Below the pieces are notes generated by a model. That model had not been told where the DNA came from and did not search any database. It saw only the letters and a program-made list of their open reading frames with translations. A program made the position numbers and the translations under genes. Source: Venturia oleaginea (Eukaryota; Ascomycota; Dothideomycetes; Venturiales; Venturiaceae). From it: a DNA stretch of 64,000 nt. This document shows positions 45,613 to 57,136 of this stretch, in pieces (within the stretch, counting starts at the first letter, position 1; the number at the start of each line of letters is the position of its first letter). The stretch lies in the NCBI GenBank assembly GCA_013176395.1, contig JABMLP010000030.1:248001-312000 (forward strand), given 5' to 3'.

Positions 45613-46801
45613 GGAGAACGAGATACTGGACTAGTTAGGCATTCAATAAGTATCCTATAATCTACAGACTTCACCGAATCATAAATGAAATCGTACGGGA
45701 AGGTCTTGAAATTTCTTAGCAATCGAAGAATAAACTTTTTTTGCTGTTACTTCACGAGATCAGGCAATGTTGAACGGAGTTGATTCTTTCAGCCTTACTT
45801 TCGATTAGCTCCACACCCATCCAAAATCCTCTGACAAACCTCCAACATCACAGAACTAGAAGCTCGCTTTTCCCTCAGGTTAGCGAAAAATCGAGATCTG
45901 ATATTAATTGCAAGGTAGCTACGCCTTGCAAATTCTCCTTTGTGTTTGACTTTAAACCCTTCCGCTCGTATATCTTCACCTACTTTTAGGCTCACTACGA
46001 GAATACATTAGCACATCAATGAATAACGTGGAGGGATTCATCTGTAGTTAAGGCGACAATTGAGCGTGCCGGTTGCCTTTCCATACCGCAAATATAATGA
46101 ATTGATTAACCAATAAAAGTATCGGCAATACTTCGGCCGTATAAGGCTAAGAACACTGGAAAAATTGTTTTGCTTTTCTCGTCGTGTATGAAACCTTTTT
46201 GGAATTGTTAGATACCTGTATAAATTGATAGTAATAAAATAAGTTTGAGAACAGGTGAGAAAGTAGAGCGGCGAGTCAAATAAATGGTATTACAGCATAT
46301 ATAAGTGGTACGACTAATTAATCGAAGCAGTACCAAACTCGGTATATCTGTTGTACTTGAGTATAAGATAGCAAAAATCACAGTGCCTCTGCCAGAGAAT
46401 CAATCTCACCAATCTCAGGCTTGGAAAAAGTAACAATAGATATATATTTTAACGTCCCAGGTCACAGAATCCACCCATCTCTCAAATGTTTTGAGCATAC
46501 TCAAGTAGCAAGTGTTCTGACAAACACCAAGACCAACCTACGAAAAAGTGGTTGAAAGAATGCATGCTAAGCCGCGGTCCCGGCGGACAGTAACAAAGAA
46601 TATTCCACAAAACAAGAATGTTTCCGTAACTCCGCTTTCATAAAAAACTCCTTTTCCCTTATTCAAAGCCATGGTCTGGTTGGTACAACTATCTTACAAA
46701 TCCCGGTCATCATCCAATTTCTCACCAACACCAACCAACGCCCCAGCAAAAAGAAAAGGAAAAAACCGCGATATCTGAACCTAGATTTGTTTTCCACAGC
46801 C
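45613..46801. other. AT-rich intergenic region with a decayed duplicate of a gene tail
   Basis: 1.2 kb, AT-rich, no intact gene. It contains the tail-like repeat at 46085-46165, and little else can be read. Confidence 0.4.
46105..46165 (+). repeat. Decayed copy of the DUF6594-like gene tail
   Basis: TCGGCAATACTTCGGCCGTATAAGGCT-type sequence at 46122-46148 matches 45480-45507 (the KSAAFRSYKA coding part of the pseudogene at 44990-45612) with only a few changes. The 20 bases upstream also align. Several differences are C-to-T or G-to-A toward the second copy. Confidence 0.5.
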
Positions 46802-47321
46802 ATGGAGAGAAGTGGATTCCACATATTTGTCGTGCTCTGCCTCGTCAACGTCGCAATATGGTATTTCGCCTATGGCACGAACTATACCCTTGTTCCTATA
46901 CTCGTCGGCGCAGCTGTCCTCTTCGACACGTTCTGGCCCAAAATCGTCGGCAGGCCTGAGAACAAGGTATGTTAGGCAGAAGAATATTGCCTTGTGTGCT
47001 GTTAACCTCGCTCAGGATACCGATAATATCACAGCCCCTCACGATTCCATTTGGGCACCCGCATCGGAGGAACATCGCGTCCACAATGCTGATGGCGGCT
47101 TAGCTTCTAACTCGAACGCGTTGTTTGTTTCGCAGAGTCAATCTACCGACTCTGAAGAGCACGAAAGCCCGATCAAGAACACAATTGATGCGCCAAACAT
47201 ACAAACTCAGCTCCAACAACAAGCCTCCAAATCCGACGACTATTGGGACGAGGTTTATAGACAATGCGTTGAGAAGAAGAAAGCAGGACTCAAGAATCAG
47301 ACTGGGAGGCGAAGAGGCTGA
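46802..47321 (+). CDS. Small orphan membrane protein with polar tail, 156 aa
   Basis: Two exons, 46802-46966 and 47016-47321, are separated by a 49-bp phase-0 intron (GTATGT .. GTTAACCT .. CTCAG). Exon 1 encodes two membrane stretches, HIFVVLCLVNVAIWYFAYG and YTLVPILVGAAVLFDTFW, ending KIVGRPENK. Exon 2 encodes a hydrophilic tail of about 100 residues, rich in Ser, Asn, Gln and His. It closes with a charged helix (SDDYWDEVYRQCVEKKKAGL) and a basic end (TGRRRG). The topology suggests a short hairpin in a membrane with a long cytosolic tail. I do not recognise a family. It shares its layout with the genes at 43388 and 47655. Confidence 0.6.
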
Positions 47322-47654
47322 GGTATCAGAACACTATTTTGGTATTTTCCTTGAGTCTTCCTTTCTGAAAATCGCCAGGTAATTATCGATATCGATATCG
47401 GATTCCAAATGTCCTACCTGTTAGTTATTTTTGTTGTCCAGCGATGAGGAAGAGATGCTGGAAGAACCTACAAGGTGACATTCGAATGGGATGCAGTGAA
47501 GTGTTAGTACAGGGCTGCAAAAATAATTGATGAAACACCTCTCTCGTCACTACATTACTTCTTTCCCTCTCCTTCCTTCCCCACAAGAACCACCCGACCA
47601 TATCAACACCTCACCAACTCGACAACCAACCTCCTAACCTCAACACCAACAAAC

Positions 47655-48092
47655 ATGAATCCCAAACGGCTCCCAATCCACCAGCCCCCCTCAAAGCACC
47701 TAATACTCAAAATCCTCCCCCACACAATCCTCACCGAACTCATCCGCTCCACCCTCCACCACCTCCTAAAAACCTTCCCCCAACGCTACTGGATCATCAT
47801 CATCATCCCCCTCAGCTTAATAATACTCGACGAACTCCTCCGCATCTGGTTCATAAAGAAGAAAAAGGTGACAATGTCACACCCAAAACAAACAATGTCG
47901 CTAACACTTTAACAGCAATTCCGCAGCACCATCGGTCAAGGACGTGACAAGACCACAGCTCCTACAATAGGTCAAGGAGGGAAGTGGCAGCGCCGCGGCA
48001 AATCTGAGGATGGAAGTAAGGCTCGACTGGCGAGGATGCAGAAGTTGATTGATGAGAAGAATGCGGAGCTTGGTGTGACTAGGCAGGAGTGA
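47655..48092 (+). CDS. Small orphan single-pass membrane protein, 129 aa
   Basis: Two exons, 47655-47867 and 47916-48092, flank a 48-bp phase-0 intron (GTGACA .. GCTAACAC .. TTAACAG). Exon 1 holds a basic/amphipathic start (MNPKRLPIHQPPSKHLILK) and one membrane segment (YWIIIIIPLSLIILDELL) followed by RIWFIKKKK. Exon 2 encodes a basic tail with two GQG repeats (STIGQGRDKTTAPTIGQGGK) and a helical end (KARLARMQKLIDEKNAELGV). Positive residues right after the membrane segment predict a cytosolic tail. The family is unknown. Confidence 0.6.
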
Positions 48093-48720
48093 GTCGATGT
48101 GGTTCTTGGAGGAGAGAAGGAGCGAGGATGTGTGGGATGAGGAGAAGGGACAACTTGTACTTTGTGTTTTTGGGCCAACATTGATGTTGGAAGGTCCGGG
48201 GTAATGTCTAATTATGAGCGATTCGATGCAAGGTTCAACCAACTCACCTTATTGTTGATATGGGCGACAAGGTATGCGCTTCTAGAAATCAGTAGTTTTG
48301 CATCAAGATCGAGCTCGCAAAAGTCCTAGCAGTATCTATCCCCGGCATTGCCAAGAAGACAACTTTTCCAGGACCCACGGGTACCTCACTTAGCCAACGT
48401 TGCAGACATCTTAGATTTGCACAAACACTCCAAACCACCCATCCAACAAAGAAAAGAAAAAGAAAAGGAGATATCATTATCTCCCCTCACCTTCTCCCAA
48501 TTCCCTAAAAGGTAGAGAGAAAAGGAGAAAATCTATCGACAACCACGTCACCCATTCCCAAAAGCAAAATAGCTCATCATCATCTCACATCGTTTTCCAG
48601 CCAAATATCCACAACCCACAATCCAGAGCAGCAGAAAAAAAGTAACAATAGAAGAGGGTGGGGTAATACAAACGCCCTAACCATGCGACACTCAGAACAG
48701 AACAGAAATCGTAAGCGCCA
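48093..48720. other. Intergenic between convergent genes
   Basis: 628 bp, no gene seen. It must hold the terminators of the small membrane gene and the histidine kinase. Confidence 0.4.
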
Positions 48721-51700
48721 TCAATCCTCATCACCCGGCACAACAGTCCTCTGACTACTAACACTATCCCTCTCTTTCAACACCGGTCTTTCCGGTGATT
48801 TCGTCCGAGGTGGTCCCATTGTACCTTTCTTCGCCTTACCCTGAGCATCTAAGTCCTCTTGTTTCATGACTTTGCTCTTCTTCTCCTTCTCCTTCTCTTT
48901 CCCCCTCCCATCAGCATCATCAAGCACTTCCTTGACAATCTGCTGCCCCTTGCTCTCCAGATTCTCAATCGGTTTCGGAGCCTGGCTCAAATACGTCTCC
49001 AGCAACGTTTTGAGCGTCTGTACCCTCACAGGTTTTGAGAGGTAATTGTTCATACCCGCATCGAGGCACTTTTCGCGGTCGCCCTGAATGGCCGAGGCAG
49101 TCATGGCGATGACGAGGATATTGCGGATGAGGGGGTGAGGGTGCTTGCGGATTGTGCGGGTTGCATCGTAGCCATCTATTCAACACATGTTAGCAACGTG
49201 TGGGAAGAATGACGGGGCAGGTCAGGAAATATACCAAGAACAGGCATCTGGACATCCATAAGCACAAGATGAAACGGATTACCATCCTCAACAGCCTTTT
49301 CCAACGCATCAATCGTCTTCCTACCATCAGCAAAAGCCTCACATTTGAAACCAAGCCGTTGCACGAAACTGATCGCGATCTTTTGATTGATGAAATTGTC
49401 TTCTGCAATTGCAATTCTTAAATCTTCCCTTGGTATCGTAGACAGATCAATCACTGTAGGCTGTGTCAACGATTCCGCCTGAGGAGCGAATTTGGCCTCC
49501 ATTTCCGCAGCTCTTTCACGCGCGAGAAGTTCCTCGGCTTCGAGATGTGATATCTTCTTGAAGCGGACACGGAAGGAGACAGTTGTCCCCGAGCCAGCGA
49601 TGGAGTCGAGCCAAATTACCCCTCCCATCTTCTCAATGAGCGCTTTACAAATACTGAGACCGAGACCTGTGCCGCCGAATGTGCGGGAGCTCGTGTTTTC
49701 TACTTGACTAAACGGTTGGAAGAGTTTGAGCCGTTGTTCGTTTGGAATGCCGATGCCGGTGTCCTGGACGCTGAGGACTACTTCGAGCACATCTTTTGTA
49801 TCGAGTTGGCGATCCGCTCGGACCGTGACGGAGCCTTGGGAGGTGAACTTGTATGCATTTCCGAGGAGATTGAGGAAGACTTGGTGTAGTCTGACAGGAT
49901 CGCCAAGGACTAGTTGTTGTGGATCGAGATCGTCCAGTGCAAGCACCGTCTGCAGTTTCTTTTCAAGATTTTGAAAAGAAAGTGCCCTAACAACCTCGCG
50001 AATTGTATCGGCCAGGTTCATGGGGATGGCAGAAATGTTCATCTTGCCTGCCTCAAGTTTCGTGAAATCAAGAAGATCATTAATGACCGAAAGCAAAGTG
50101 TCTGCGCAAGTTCGAATGCTATCCGCAAATCCTTCTTGCTTCTCAGTGAGAGTAGTGGACTTGAGAAGTTCACTCATGCCAATGACTCCATTAAGTGGTG
50201 TTCGCAACTCATGAGAGACATTGGCTAGGAACAAGGCCTTGGCTTTGGCTGCTTCTTCTTTGAGCTTCATATTGCTAATAGCGATAACCTCTGCAGCCTT
50301 AGCACGCTTCTCGCTTTGTGCCATTTTTTCCATGTGGCCTTTTTGCATGACTACCATGGCAGCATTTTCTGAACCGACCCTCTCGATTTTTCTCAAGAAC
50401 AGGGCGTTGGCCAACGAGATCGCGATCTGATTGACAAGCAGCCGGAGGACGGTCAAGTTACGGTCGGTGAACGAGTTGGGAGGGCCCTCAATGTAGATCG
50501 CGCCGAGGAGCTCACCACCATGGAGAATGGGCAATCCAATGACACTTCGTCCTTCGGGGTATGATTTGCGGAAAGAGTCTGACACGCTCGAAAATCGCTC
50601 GTCATCAAGGATGTTGTGCAGGAATACCGTCTCCTTGAATCGCAAAATGTATGTCGTGATTTGTCGAGGCTCCTGGTTGGCAACTGGTTCGAATCCTTGA
50701 GCATTGGGATACGATGTCACCCCTTCTGGGGTCCCGACAGCGACCAAGTTCCATTCTGTCTCCTCGCCTTGAGAGACAATAGCGGCGAGTTCGCTGCCCG
50801 TCGACTCAACCATGATCTCCACCATCTTTGCCATGAGTTTGTCGACTTGGAGTTCTGATGACAGAAGTTGGCTGGATTCAAGAATGGACGCAAGATCGAT
50901 CATGTCCAGGCCCATTGCCGAGAACTCCTCATGAATCTCCTGGTCCTGTGGTTCTCGAGAAAGGATCTCGCCGTTACTAAGAGAGGCACGCCGCTTTTCT
51001 CTGGGATCCAGCCAGTTTTGAGTGCGATCGGCTGAAGTTTCGAGGCCAAGTGCTTCAGCTGCCCGCTCATCGTTCTGTTCCAGCTTGTATGATGTGTTGC
51101 CGGTATCGATCATCGTTGTTTGGCAGGCAACTTCTGCTCTATTCAAGCTACTGCTGCCTTTGATGATCCATTCGAACTTCGTTGCAACGTGCTGTGCCTT
51201 GCCATAAGCACCAATTCTCCTGTAGGACGCTAGACATTCGGTCAAAAGCTGGACTGCGGGCCGTTTCGCACCCCGTCTTATCAAAGCATCTGCATACAAC
51301 TCGTAGACGAGACCTTCATCGAGAGTGAATCCGTTCAGCTCGCAATGATCCAGCGCTGACTCATATGCCGTAATGGCCACACCATACTTTCCATTCAGAT
51401 CATTAACCTCAGCGTCCAGCAACGACAGCCACGCCCTGTAATTGACGCCATTGACGGCCGTAGCGTTTCTAACCTTTGAGATGTAGATGTCTATTCTTTG
51501 CAGCATGCTTTCTCTGTCTGGATGATCTGGCTCTTCCCTCAGTGTAACGCATAAGCACAGACAAAGGTACATCATGTTGCAATAGAAATACCGTGTGCAA
51601 AAGAGGCTCTCTGACATGACGCTCAATTCTTCTCCGAGACGAACGGCTTCCTTGATGTGCCCAAACCTAAAGAGCCCCACAAAGTAGTAGCTCCAGAAGA

Positions 51701-54700
51701 TCGTCAGCGGTCGTTCGTGATTCGAAGCAGTTGCTTTGATAAAGTTGGCGTAGTGTCCAGACTGAAATTCTTCGTCATCAAATATTTGAGAAGCCACCGA
51801 ATAATCTGTTTTGCCCTGCATCGCCCTGGTGTATTGTCGTATGGTGAGAAGGAAGACTCCGCCTCGAAGATCTTGATGCCAGCCAGAAAAATCCACTGGC
51901 GCATCTGTGCAAAAGTTCTCTACTTCAGTGAGATCGGTAGATGTCCATAACTTGTAAGCCGCTGTGATACCTAGGTTTAATAGGGAGAGGATACGGTCGC
52001 CGGCCACGAGGGAGGCCTCCTGAGCAGCCTCCAAGACTGGAAGTTGGTCGACCATTGGAGTTTGAAGGTGTCCAATGAACAGGGCGCGAAGAGTCTCCCC
52101 TCGTCCAACAGTATACACGTCTTCGTGGTACTTGTCAAAAAATCGCTGAGCAAGATTTGCAATGTCACAGCCCCACTTGACCTTTCCAAACCGTCCAGCA
52201 GCGATCGAGCCAAGATGAAGATATCCCAACCCGCACTGTCGGTACTCTCCATGAGAAAGGTGGGTGTTAATCATGATCATAGATATCTGATAAAAAAGAA
52301 GAGAATTGCTCCAGAACGCGGCCGAGACTAGCTCGACGAGGACCGGACCGATAGCCTGGAGCACAGAGCTTACTACTGCAGGTCGTGCAATTAAATCCTC
52401 GTGGCGCATCGAATCTAGCCTTTGCGAGAGCTGCAGGAACTCTGCATCGCATGCTTCGTAGGTGGCGGGCGGTAGGTTGAGACCAAGCTTCACCAGCCCT
52501 GCCTTCAATGCTGCGAACGCCTCATGGCTGTTGCCCTGCACAGCATAGACTCTTGCTATCAGTTTTGTCAGTACATCGTCACAATCAAGACATAGTGTGA
52601 GGAGATATCGAGGACTGGATCTATTAACTCCTGGCATTGTATCACGAAGAATTGCCAGGACTTATCAAAAAGGTATTGAAAGGGTGGGATGTCATCGGAC
52701 GGTCGACATCGCGATTTACAACGCCCTGACCTCCAAGTCACAAGGGAAGTGGGTATATATAGGACAAGCTTACATTTAATAATCCAACAAGGCGCCATAT
52801 CAATCGGAGACTTTGCAAAACGAAAAACTTCATCAAGAGTCTCAATCGCTGTGGCGAAATCCCGTAAGTACCAAAAGGTCTCTGCAGTTCGCGTGTATAG
52901 CGTCAGCGTTTCCTGATAGTCCACGTCAGGCCTGCCGGATTCCCACGCTGAGTCTTGAAGCAACTTCAGGCAATGCTTCCAATAGAATACAGCCGTAGAA
53001 CGAGCTCCGGAATCACTCGCATGCTCTGCTGCTTGTGCAAGAATCGCGCGGTATGGTGCTCTGACGGGCTCACGTTCTCTGAGCAAGTCGGCAGCATGAC
53101 AAATATGGCTGGCCTTGACGTATATTCGTTTCGCCGTGGTCGTCCCGGCGTCTCGTTGCCAGTGGCCTAGCATAGTTTTTGCTATCGCATAATGCATTTC
53201 TGCTTTGTTATAAGGAAGGGAGAGCGCTGCTTGAAGGTAACTGTACAACTATTAGCAAAAGAGCTAGCTCCGAGCTGATTGCGTGGGCGAAGACGGTTTC
53301 TCACCGGTCATGGCTGAATCGGAAGCGATCCTCATTGTCGCACGGCATAATCAGGTATGTACCGAGAGCTCCTTCCAGACCAGCAACTGCATCTTGCAGA
53401 CCAATCTCTGGGAGTCCCTGCGCTTTGGGCCAAACATTCTCGCCCTGCAAAAGCCTCTTCACCAAGGAAAAAGAAAAAGACGTTCCGAGCAAAGCAGCCC
53501 ACCCTAAAATCGCTCGCGTGGCGGGAGTCAGCTCATCAAGCCGTTTGGTCACAAAATCATTGGTAATTTGAGAGCCATAGGATTGGGACTCAAATTCGAG
53601 AAAAATCTTGTCGAGGTCGAATTCCCAAGCACTATCCCGCCACGAATAGTACACGCAGAGCTTTCGATAGCAAGTATCGAGCATTTCGCGGATAAAAAAG
53701 GGGTTCCCAGCTGTCTTCTCCTGAATGACAGCGACCAAAGGGACGATGTAATCCTTTTCGCGGTGCAGCGTCGAGGCTACAAGCTCGGCAGTCTCGTTCT
53801 CCGCAAAAGGCTTCACCTTTAATTTGATAGAAGTAGCTAAGAGAGGCTTGACGGTGTCCGGAAGGGTTTTGACATCGCGATAGGACACGATGAGCAAGAT
53901 TGGCAATTTGCCGCTGATCATCTTCGATATAAGATCAAGAGACTCATTGTCGGCAAACTGTAAGTCCTCGATAGCGAAGCAGATGAACTTTTGAGAGGCA
54001 AGAACACGAAGGACTCCCAAGAATATGTTCGCAAATCGAGTCGATTTCATAGAGCCGCCTGTGCGAAGCCACTCGGTCGCAGTGCCACTGGATGATGTGT
54101 TTGCAGAGTGTGATGACACTGCCGGTGAAGATGCGCGGAGCAATTCAGTAGAGGCTGCCAGCTGCTCTCTTGTTGATTGCAGTCCATTTCCGTTTTGCGA
54201 TGAGGTGAGAAGCCATTGAGGTAGATCAAGATAGGTATGAAGTACATGCCAAACTGGATTGACATAGCCACGAATCAATTGATGAAACTCGGTGGAGACA
54301 TCGCTTTCTGAAAAGATCTGACGGAAAAGTGAAGACATGAGTCGAAGCACAGGCTCAAATGGCGATTTCCTTGCCTGATCAAACTTGGCAACTGCAAAGT
54401 AGCCGTGAGAGCGGGCTGCGACCTGGATACTCTGGATCAAACAGCTTTTACCCGACCCAGCAGCTCCTGCAATGGACACGACTTCGCATCTTCCTTTCCG
54501 CCTGATTTTGGTGGCGTTTCTGAGCAGCTGAGTAGCTGGATCCGTTGGATTCGAAACCATACTTGACGAGGATTTCAAGTCCAAGCCATGTCTCGCATTA
54601 AAAATGAGTTCGTCCGTTGAGGAGGGCTCTGATTCTGCAATGCTCTCTTGCGAATGTTGTTGTATTATTGAGGGGGGCTCACCGTTCGCAATTGTAGCCC

Positions 54701-56308
54701 TATCAGAGCCCCTGGAGCTCGCACTGTCTGAGGCCGCCTCATCTCCTACAGGGTTGAAAACATGCATTTCTGAAGAAGATACACTCATATTGGTCAATTT
54801 CCCACGGCCGCCGGAGAGCTTTTGTTGGCGTTTTGCAACTTCTTCAATGATCTTCACCAATCGCTGCTTCTCTTTCGTCCGGCCAATCATATGTGATGGC
54901 AAGTTGAAAAATGCGGACACGTCCTTGCTCCCAACCTTGAATGCCTTCAGCCCTTCCATGTCGCCGTTTTGCATCATGCTTTGAATCTGTTTCAGATCGT
55001 ATTTCAAGCCTGAAGATGAATTGTACCTTTCATCAATGTTCTTCTGCGTCATTTTCTTGATGACTTGTGACAAGATTTCAGGAACGTCCATGCGCTTGGA
55101 GGAGACTGGCACAATTCGACGGCTCAAAGCGTTCTGCATGATAATGAGTGGCGTGTCGCCTTCGCGAGGGAGTTCTCCGGTAAGCATCATCCAGAAGAGT
55201 ATTCCGAGGCTGAAAATGTCGGTTCGTGAATCTGGTTCAGCGGGCAATCGCCCAGTTTGTTCAGGCGCGATGAATTGGAGCTAGATTTCATCAGCTTCGC
55301 TATTACTACCCAGATGCGGGCCTCGTTCAAGTTTCATGTGCTATATCTTACTGGTACTATACTTACTTTGTGCTCGATGCCCACCTCGCGACTCAACGAA
55401 TACCATCCAGCCGAAGTCAGGCCGTTTTCAAAGCTCCTTGCGCCACTGCCGAAATTGAGCATTTTCACAGTGCCTGTCGCTTCGTTGAAGTGAAAAGCAT
55501 CCCCTCTGATTTCTCCGTGAACCATTCCATTTCCGTGGTGTAGAGTCTCGAGGGCTTCCGTAGCACCTATCGCAAAGTCCAAGAATTGTGGCAACGGAAT
55601 TCGCGTGTCCTTCGTAGCAATCTCTTCTTTGTCCCAACTGCCATTTCGCGTTGTACCCTTGTAGGCATTCGGTCCAAATTCCACCATCCCCCGCAAGTAG
55701 TTCTCTCCCGGGGCCTCGAATATGGAAACCACCATCGCATCGTGGCCATTTCTTGCAGACAGGCGTTTTAGTTCGATCGGGCGTACGAAATGGTTGGAAT
55801 CTGGATCATTCTGAGTGACGAGTTTGGAAAGGTTGTATTCGCGTTCTAGGCGCAGTATGTGGGTTGATACTCGCGCTACCACTCTGATGGCTTTCTCAGG
55901 ACTCGTCGGACTCGGCGGGGTGGGTATGCTGTTTTCGCTGCCGTTGTACTTATGCGCCTTGAGGGCAGGTCTCGAACTCGTTCTGGTCATGGATCTTGCG
56001 GTGTTTGGTTTTGAAGGTTGCTTCTCGCTGGTCGCTGGGGAAGGGGAGTCATCTTCAGAAATATCTTGGGTGCCATAGAAGTGCCAGTTATCTAAATATG
56101 GCCGTTAGTTGGAACATGCGAGTCGAAAAGATACCAAGTCAATATCGATATCAGCGAGTTTCCTGGCAACGTCTGTTTTCAAAACTGCCAGAAATGTATC
56201 GTATACCACGCACTCACCATAACTAGAGTGAAAGGGTTCGGCGCTCTCGTCCCAGTGGTATCCTTGAATTTCGCGAAGCCTGGACAAGAGCACTCCGGGG
56301 CTTTCCAT
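48721..56308 (-). CDS. Hybrid histidine kinase with N-terminal pseudokinase and AAA-type ATPase, 2344 aa
   Basis: This is a giant two-component sensor: histidine autophosphorylation, then transfer to its own receiver and on to a phosphotransfer protein. Six exons fit: 56308-56218, 56091-55367, 55280-53305, 53240-52774, 52555-49235 and 49175-48721. In order: a Ser/Thr-kinase-like domain (about 60-340); an AAA/NACHT-type ATPase with Walker A GAAGSGKSC near 550; a long helical repeat region; a GAF domain (about 1650-1800); the H-box FLANVSHELRTPLNGVIG near 1868; ATPase motifs NLLGNAYKFT, DTGIGIP and GGTGLGLSI; and a receiver with Asp in LMDVQMP near 2187 and Lys in YLSKPV. The kinase-like domain has HGEIRGDAF for HRDxKxxN and NFG for DFG, so it should be inactive. 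The architecture fits fungal group X hybrid kinases. The tail is charged and repetitive (EKEKEKK). The intron at 52556-52773 (218 bp) is the least certain join. Confidence 0.9.
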
Positions 56309-57136
56309 GGTATGTTTCTCTCAAGAATTCAGATCATGGTCGTAGCACAGTCTTGATCTTTTCGTTGGTGGGCGATGGGTCAAATGCGCGAAGCAGAGAA
56401 TGCGTTGGTCTTCTGGGCATGGAAACTGGGATTTGGCCACAAGCGGGTGGGTATGGTGGTGGCGGTCACGGCGGTGGATGGAGATAGAGGCGGGCGAGCT
56501 GGCTGTTGTGATTCGGCGTGGTTCAGTACCGGTATGGGTAGGGAGTACTCGGTAGGTGGGATGCGTAATCCAGGAGGCCTCATGCAGCAGAGTCCCGCGG
56601 CGGCCTTGATGACATAGACTAATTTAGAATAGAGCTGAGAGCTTGGAGCCTCACCATGAGTCAAGAGATGTGGCTTCAGGTGGCATCTATTACTAGTAAC
56701 TAGTGGTAAGTCGCATCTTGCAAGTAAGAAAGAAAAGATGGGATGACTATTCGCACTGTATTATCGAATCTTCAACGACATGTATGCACTCTCCCACGAT
56801 GCAGGGCCCCTCGAGGCTGAATAAGACAGATCCGATTTATCCACTGAAACCCCTTGCATAGTCTTGCAGATTCCCAAGACACCTCGAACAAATCTAGGCT
56901 CTCAATATAGATGCCATACATACCATAGTACATCGAGTCTTGGTAGCAATTGCTTCGGACAAACAGTGGCTGTTCTGACGCTTGGGCGTGAGCAAGGGCA
57001 TGCTACGGGCCCAGAGTGCATTCACTTCTCAAACATACGGTAGTCACAGCTGCAGTGCGAGCACAGCACGACCACAGCAAACTCCAAGAGGCAAAATAAT
57101 TCATACGAATGCCCCATCATACCATTCCCATCCACA
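56309..57136. promoter_or_regulatory. Divergent promoter region: histidine kinase and DIL protein
   Basis: 828 bp between divergent start codons. I see no further gene and no motif I would defend. Confidence 0.45.

Noticed and set aside
52568..52773. In-frame extension of the histidine-kinase exon past residue WIIKCK
   Set aside because: It ends in a stop; splicing to 52555 gives WIIKSRVYAVQGN, which reads as continuous helical-repeat sequence.
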